Source: Butyrivibrio sp.
GTDB lineage: Bacteria > Bacillota > Clostridia > Lachnospirales > Lachnospiraceae
Assembly: GCF_015056685.1 (NCBI RefSeq)
Contig: NZ_SVFW01000082.1
Coordinates: forward strand, 1-9,657
DNA length: 9,657 nt
Reading direction: 5' to 3'
Below are positions 5,803-9,657 of the stretch, in pieces. Below the pieces are notes generated by a model, which was not told where the DNA came from, did not search any database, and was given only the letters and a program-made list of their open reading frames with translations. Both the position numbers and the translations under genes were made by a program. How positions within the stretch are numbered: the stretch's first letter is position 1; each line of letters begins with the position of its first letter.

Positions 5803-6273
5803 ATGGAGTATAGATATACTTGTGATGTTAAAACTGCAGACATATGGAAAATGGCTATGCGCCGTACCTACAAGTCATTTGTTGGCATAATAAATCTTGT
5901 GTTTACGGTTGCAATGATTCTTTTGACTATCAGATTTTGGGGCGCTTCTTCAGGATTTATAAAAAGTCTTATGATTTTTGGATGCATTCTTTTTCCTGTG
6001 ATCCAGCCTCTTGCAACATATGGTATGAGCGCAAAGCAGCTTGAAAATCTGCCCCAAGACATGGTACTGACATTTAATGATAAGGGCGTTTTGGTGGAAA
6101 CCGGCGGCAGATTTGAGAACATTAAGTGGAAAAACATCTCAAATGCCATAAAAAGAAATAATATGATCATTGTGATGTCAGATGACAGACATGGTTATAT
6201 GATCACTGACAGAGTATTGGGCAAAGAAAAAGACTCATTTTTTGAGTATCTTTGCTCAAAAATAACAGCTTAG
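5803..6273 (+). CDS. YcxB-like two-TM membrane protein, function unknown
   Basis: The 156-residue product has a short N-terminal region, two adjacent membrane helices (about 26-45 and 51-70) and a cytoplasmic C-terminal domain. That domain reads MVLTFNDKGVLVETGGRFENIKW, then NNMIIVMSDDRHGYMITDRVL. This layout (two helices, then a beta-rich part with a W-x-x-I-like turn and an FxxYL ending) matches the YcxB-like family, whose function is not established. It begins 21 bases after dctM with a modest SD (GAAAGG, 5791-5796), has no promoter of its own that I can see, and ends just before the operon terminator. It is therefore probably cotranscribed with the TRAP genes. It could be an accessory or unrelated passenger; nothing in the sequence decides this. 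The family call is by pattern recognition. Confidence 0.75.
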   Translation: MEYRYTCDVKTADIWKMAMRRTYKSFVGIINLVFTVAMILLTIRFWGASSGFIKSLMIFGCILFPVIQPLATYGMSAKQLENLPQDMVLTFNDKGVLVETGGRFENIKWKNISNAIKRNNMIIVMSDDRHGYMITDRVLGKEKDSFFEYLCSKITA

Positions 6274-6289
6274 TTTGAATAGTTTTTTT

Positions 6290-6344
6290 AAAGAGGCGGC
6301 GCTATAATTATTACAATAACTATAACGAAGCCTCTTTATTTTTT
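6290..6344 (+). terminator. Terminator closing the TRAP operon
   Basis: Outer 8-bp perfect stem AAAGAGGC (6290-6297) and GCCTCTTT (6330-6337). An inner AT-rich stem of TATAATTATT (6303-6312) and AATAACTATA (6315-6324) has one mismatch and must open at its tip. ATTTTTT (6338-6344) follows. A T-run also precedes the left arm (6283-6289), so it may work in both directions. The kinase start codon comes only 8 bases after the T-run. Confidence 0.75.
6303..6308 (+). promoter_or_regulatory. Perfect -10 hexamer inside the terminator, possible kinase promoter
   Basis: TATAAT is an exact -10 match. No good -35 sits at 16-19 bases; TTGAAT (6275-6280) is 22 bases away, too far for normal spacing. A start near 6315 would fall inside the hairpin, so RNA begun there would lack the left arm and escape termination. 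It could instead be chance in AT-rich DNA. Confidence 0.3.
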
Positions 6345-6352
6345 ACCCATTT

Positions 6353-7873
6353 ATGAATAAAATTAGACAATTCTGGAATAATCTCAAGATCATAAACAAA
6401 ATAAAAGTTTTTACAGGTAGCGTGTTTTTTGCTATTTTGGCAATTCTTCTTTTTGATGTCTGGATCATTAAGCTATTTATGATGGATTTTAATGACATTA
6501 TGGAGGATAACTCAAAAAGCGGCGAGATAATAAGCGCCTTAAATAAGGAAATAGACACATTTGATATGTATGTTCACAGTGCTGATCCTTCCAATAAAAC
6601 AGAATGGACCACGTGTGTTAACGAAAGCGAGAAAACGCTGAATAAAGTACCCCTTGATTATGGACGACTTGGGCAGGAGCGCTATGCGCTGATGTTTTCC
6701 TTTAAGACTGCTTATGGCGAATATAGCGTGGAGAGAGATAAGGTCATAGAGGATTTTCAGGATGGAAACGTTCTGATAGCAGATCTTTACAGTGTCTATG
6801 GAATGCAGAAGTATCTTCTTCAATATGCGCAGCATTTTGTTGATGTGACTATGAAAGAAGGCAATGCCAATTACCAAAAGCTCATGCCCGTTATCATAAG
6901 TGTCCCATTTTTGGTTTCAGCTATCGGCATTGTGGTATTTTTTATAATATTTGAAATCTCAAAGATCATGAACGCGTCAATTACCACTCCTGTGCTGACT
7001 CTTGCAAACGCTTCACGTAAAATTGCTGCAAATGACTTTTTTATTGATGACATTGAAGTCAGCAGCCAGGATGAGATTGGCGAGCTAGTTACTGCTTTTA
7101 ACAAAATGAAATTTGCTACAGGCGAGTATATAAAGGCATTGGAAGACAAGCGAGTAGCGCTCGACCAGCTTCATGAACAGGAGATGGAAAACCTAAAGAT
7201 TGAAAAGCAGCTTGAGACAATGAATCTTGAGCTGTTAAAGAGCCAGATAAACCCACATTTTCTTTTTAATACACTCAATGCTATAGCGGGAACCGCGAAT
7301 CTGGAAGATGCGCCTACCACAGAGCAGATGATAGAAGCCTTAAGCTCATTGTTTAGATATAACCTAAAGACCCAGGCAAAAGAGACTTTGCTTTCGCAGG
7401 AACTGAAAATATCAAAGGATTATATGTACCTTCAGAAAATGAGATTTGGTGAGAGAGTTCAATTTGAAATTGACTCGGAAGTGGATGAAAATGCAGTTAT
7501 AGTGCCTACTTTCACCTTTCAGCCTCTTTTGGAAAATGCAATTATTCATGGCATATCCAAGAAAGTTGAGGGAGGAAAAGTGACCATAAAGATACGGCAT
7601 GTAGGTGGAAGGCTGCATATAAATGTTGAAGATACCGGAGTTGGCATGGATGAGATAACTCTGTGGAATATAAATAAGCAGCTCTACGATCAGGAACGTG
7701 ATAAGAATCATGAAAAATCAGTGGGAATTGGACTTGGTAATATATGTAAGCGCATCAGAGCGATGTACAACGATGGGCATTTCGAAATTACCAGTAAAGA
7801 AGGAGAGGGAACTGTGATCTTCATTGACATTCCTTTCTTAGACCCACAGATGCAGGTGGATAGCAATGTATAG
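6353..7873 (+). CDS. Sensor histidine kinase, LytS/YesM type
   Basis: A membrane sensor kinase of 506 residues, predicted to phosphorylate the regulator encoded next. Order: TM1 (about 19-40), an all-helical extracellular domain of about 130 residues (43-175), TM2 (about 177-200), a HAMP linker (about 201-257), a coiled coil (258-295), then the His-kinase domain of the LytS family with QINPHFLFNTLNA, phospho-acceptor H302. The ATPase domain has the N-box ENAIIHG (N395), DTGVGM (427-432) and GIGLGN (458-463). All catalytic motifs are intact. No SD precedes the ATG at 6353 (the stretch before it is pyrimidine-rich), and the nearest in-frame stop upstream (6323-6325) leaves no other ATG, GTG or TTG start. 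A later start would lose TM1. The end overlaps the regulator by 8 bases. Confidence 0.93.
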   Translation: MNKIRQFWNNLKIINKIKVFTGSVFFAILAILLFDVWIIKLFMMDFNDIMEDNSKSGEIISALNKEIDTFDMYVHSADPSNKTEWTTCVNESEKTLNKVPLDYGRLGQERYALMFSFKTAYGEYSVERDKVIEDFQDGNVLIADLYSVYGMQKYLLQYAQHFVDVTMKEGNANYQKLMPVIISVPFLVSAIGIVVFFIIFEISKIMNASITTPVLTLANASRKIAANDFFIDDIEVSSQDEIGELVTAFNKMKFATGEYIKALEDKRVALDQLHEQEMENLKIEKQLETMNLELLKSQINPHFLFNTLNAIAGTANLEDAPTTEQMIEALSSLFRYNLKTQAKETLLSQELKISKDYMYLQKMRFGERVQFEIDSEVDENAVIVPTFTFQPLLENAIIHGISKKVEGGKVTIKIRHVGGRLHINVEDTGVGMDEITLWNINKQLYDQERDKNHEKSVGIGLGNICKRIRAMYNDGHFEITSKEGEGTVIFIDIPFLDPQMQVDSNV

Positions 7874-8651
7874 AATATTAGTGGCAGACGATGAACCAAT
7901 TGAACGACAGGTGATAAATAAAAAGATAAAAGCTTTTTTCCCGAATCTGGTTGAAGTCTTTGTGGCCGAGAATGGAATTGAGGCAGTGAAAAAATATACC
8001 GAGAACATGTGCAATATAGCTGTTCTTGACATTGAAATGCCAGGAATGAATGGGCTTGAGGCAGCAACGCAGATCAGAAACATCGATAAAGATAGCAGCA
8101 TTATCTTTCTCACGGCATTTGATGAATTCAGTTATGCAAAAAGAGCTATTGAAGTGAGGGCCTTGGATTATCTTTTAAAACCCGGTTCTGATGAGGAACT
8201 GATCAATATATTGGAAGAGGCCTTCAGAATTTGCGATAGTAACAGCAAAGCCCCCATAGCAGACCTTTCTCAAAAGGATTCAGGATCAGAGCCTTCCTTG
8301 GACTATAGCGAAGATGATATACATAGCAATACTCTCATCAGGGATATTACAGGGTATATAGAAAGCCATTACATGGAGGACATTGCTCTTCAGGATATTG
8401 CAGGATACTTAAATTATTCTGACGTTTATTTCTGTAAGCTTTTCAAACAGAATTTTGGCAAGAATTTCATTACCTACCTGAATGAGTTCAGAATGGCCCG
8501 GGCAAAAGATCTTTTGGCGGATCCCGTAATCAACATAAAAGATGTTGGATATAAAGCTGGCTTTAGAGATCCCAATTATTTTACCAGGATATTTAAGCGG
8601 ATGATTGGAATGACACCAAGCGAGTATAGGAGCGGAGCTTTGGAACAATGA
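7866..8651 (+). CDS. Response regulator with AraC-type DNA-binding domain (YesN-like)
   Basis: A cytosolic two-component regulator of 261 residues. The receiver domain (1-120) has the acidic pair D8/D9, phospho-acceptor D55 (VLDIEMPGMNG), T83 and K105 (LLKPGS). A polar, acidic linker follows (about 122-155). The C-terminal AraC/XylS domain (about 158-258) has two helix-turn-helix units, IALQDIAGYLNYSDVYFCKLF and INIKDVGYKAGFRDPNYFTRI, ending GMTPSEYRSG. It lacks the extra middle region of the long (about 500-residue) YesN proteins. It overlaps the kinase by 8 bases and the next gene by 4 (ATGA), so the three are likely made together. The likely target is the adjacent TRAP promoter; that is inference from position. 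Confidence 0.94.
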   Translation: MYRILVADDEPIERQVINKKIKAFFPNLVEVFVAENGIEAVKKYTENMCNIAVLDIEMPGMNGLEAATQIRNIDKDSSIIFLTAFDEFSYAKRAIEVRALDYLLKPGSDEELINILEEAFRICDSNSKAPIADLSQKDSGSEPSLDYSEDDIHSNTLIRDITGYIESHYMEDIALQDIAGYLNYSDVYFCKLFKQNFGKNFITYLNEFRMARAKDLLADPVINIKDVGYKAGFRDPNYFTRIFKRMIGMTPSEYRSGALEQ

Positions 8652-9657
8652 CAAAGAGATGGATATATGGCCTAGTGCTTTCTGTTTTGGGAATCATAGC
8701 TGCTGTTGCAGGCTTAAGGCTATTGCTTATGCTTGGCAGTGATCATATGAATAAAGAGCCGGAGTTTGTTCTTTTGTATGCAGAAAATCAGACCGAGGAT
8801 TATCCCACTACCCTGGGAGCCTGGAAGTTTGCTGATCTTGTGTATGAACGGACGGATGGACGCATCAAAATACTGGTTAAGTATGACGCTGAGCTTGGAA
8901 GTGAGATGCAGGTTATTGAGCAGATGAAGTTTGGAGGAATTGCTTTTGCCAGAGTTTCTCTGTCACAGCTTGCCGAGTTTGTGCCAGAGCTTAATGCTTT
9001 GCAGCTTCCATATTTGTATAGCGACTCGCAGCATATGTGGAGAGTCCTTGATGGAGACATCGGGGATGAGTTCCTTAACTGCATTGAGAAACGGGAAATT
9101 GTTGGATTATCCTGGTATGACGCTGGGGCAAGAAATTTTTACAGCACAACTCCTATAAGAAAGCTGGAAGATCTTCAGAATATGAATATAAGAGTGCAGG
9201 AGTCAGATATGATGGCTGATATGGTTTCAGCTCTGGGAGGCAATCCTGTAAAGATAGTTTATTCTGACGTGTACTCGGCTTTTGAACAGAAAATAGTGGA
9301 CTGCGCAGAAAACAACTGGCCTTCATTTGAGGCAATGAAGCATTATGATGTGGCAAGGTATTATACATTAGATGAACATACACGAGTGCCGGAACTTCAG
9401 ATATGTTCAAAGGTCATCTGGGACAAGATAGATGAAAGAGATAGAGATATAATTCGTGACTGTGCAAAAGAGTCAGCAATTTATGAAAGACAGCTTTGGC
9501 AGGAAAGAGAAAAGTCATCAAGGGAAGTCGCTGAAAAGAGAGGGGTTACCGTTATAGAGCTTTCGCCGCAAGAAAAAAAGAGATTTAGAGAAGCTGTATC
9601 TTCAGTGTATGCAAAATATGGCGGAAATCAGATGGATATCATTAAGAGAATAATGGA
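8648..9657 (+). CDS. DctP-like binding protein, probable co-sensor (3' end outside window)
   Basis: The frame from the ATG at 8648 is open for 336 codons to the window edge, so only the last residues should be missing. It is a TRAP DctP-family binding protein: KLEDLQNMNIRVQESDMM and YSDVYSAFEQKIVDCAENNW align along their length with FKGMKLRVSNDP and FGELYSALQTGVVDGAEQP of the dctP product in this window. Arg182 matches its substrate-gripping Arg206. The N-terminus has a hydrophobic segment (about 6-29) but no lipobox cysteine, so it is an uncleaved anchor or an ordinary signal peptide. The ATG overlaps the regulator stop by 4 bases and no transporter genes accompany it here. Codon use is relaxed (12 ATA of 24 Ile codons), fitting low, regulatory-level expression. 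It may sense ligand for the kinase rather than feed transport. Confidence 0.87.
   Translation, partial: MTKRWIYGLVLSVLGIIAAVAGLRLLLMLGSDHMNKEPEFVLLYAENQTEDYPTTLGAWKFADLVYERTDGRIKILVKYDAELGSEMQVIEQMKFGGIAFARVSLSQLAEFVPELNALQLPYLYSDSQHMWRVLDGDIGDEFLNCIEKREIVGLSWYDAGARNFYSTTPIRKLEDLQNMNIRVQESDMMADMVSALGGNPVKIVYSDVYSAFEQKIVDCAENNWPSFEAMKHYDVARYYTLDEHTRVPELQICSKVIWDKIDERDRDIIRDCAKESAIYERQLWQEREKSSREVAEKRGVTVIELSPQEKKRFREAVSSVYAKYGGNQMDIIKRIM

Noticed and set aside
6338..6352. Non-standard ATT start at 6338 for the kinase
   Set aside because: It is in frame but lies in the terminator T-run, has no suitable SD spacing and would add only five residues; ATG at 6353 is kept.
7708..8113. Two overlapping antisense open frames over the kinase-regulator junction
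   Set aside because: Both are opposite well-supported genes, read as low-complexity shadows and have no recognisable motif.
1..9657. Mobile elements, CRISPR arrays, integrase sites
   Set aside because: No transposase or integrase frame, no regularly spaced repeats and no terminal inverted repeats flanking the TRAP or regulatory regions were seen by reading.

Overview
The window is a bacterial chromosome segment that looks like a Gram-positive Clostridia member of the Lachnospiraceae, close to Butyrivibrio. This rests on the sequence being moderately AT-rich, strong GGAGG-type Shine-Dalgarno (SD) sites, a zinc-binding (four-Cys) adenylate kinase, a secY-adk-map-infA order, a lipoprotein-type TRAP binding protein and a YesM/YesN-like regulatory pair. 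The genus is an inference. All genes lie on the + strand.

Region 1 (1-2596) is the distal part of the spc ribosomal-protein operon: the 3' part of secY, then adk, map and infA. A hairpin and a plausible internal promoter separate secY from adk. adk and map overlap by 8 bases. infA is followed at once by a strong intrinsic terminator, so the usual downstream genes (rpmJ, rpsM, rpsK, rpsD, rpoA, rplQ) are not here.

Region 2 (2595-2857) is a 300-base stretch without a conventional gene, but it is dense in signals. It has a good sigma-A promoter whose -35 box abuts the infA terminator, a 25-codon hydrophobic small ORF with a near-perfect SD, a 12-bp perfect terminator hairpin ending 33 bases before the dctP start codon, and two inverted pairings that can mask the SD of the small ORF and of dctP. 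It reads as a regulated leader (attenuator) for the transporter operon.

Region 3 (2858-6345) is a complete TRAP transporter operon. dctP encodes the lipoprotein binding protein, dctQ the small membrane subunit and dctM the large one. A YcxB-like two-TM protein of unknown role follows, and a terminator closes the operon.

Region 4 (6353-9657) is a tightly overlapped regulatory cassette: a LytS/YesM-type histidine kinase, an AraC-type response regulator and a second, membrane-anchored DctP-like protein that runs off the window end. The second DctP has no partner Q/M genes here and overlaps the regulator by 4 bases. The best reading is a binding-protein co-sensor: it would report ligand to the kinase, the regulator would act on the adjacent TRAP operon, and the leader would add a second layer of control. 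The functional link is inferred from gene order and homology; the signals and motifs are visible in the sequence.
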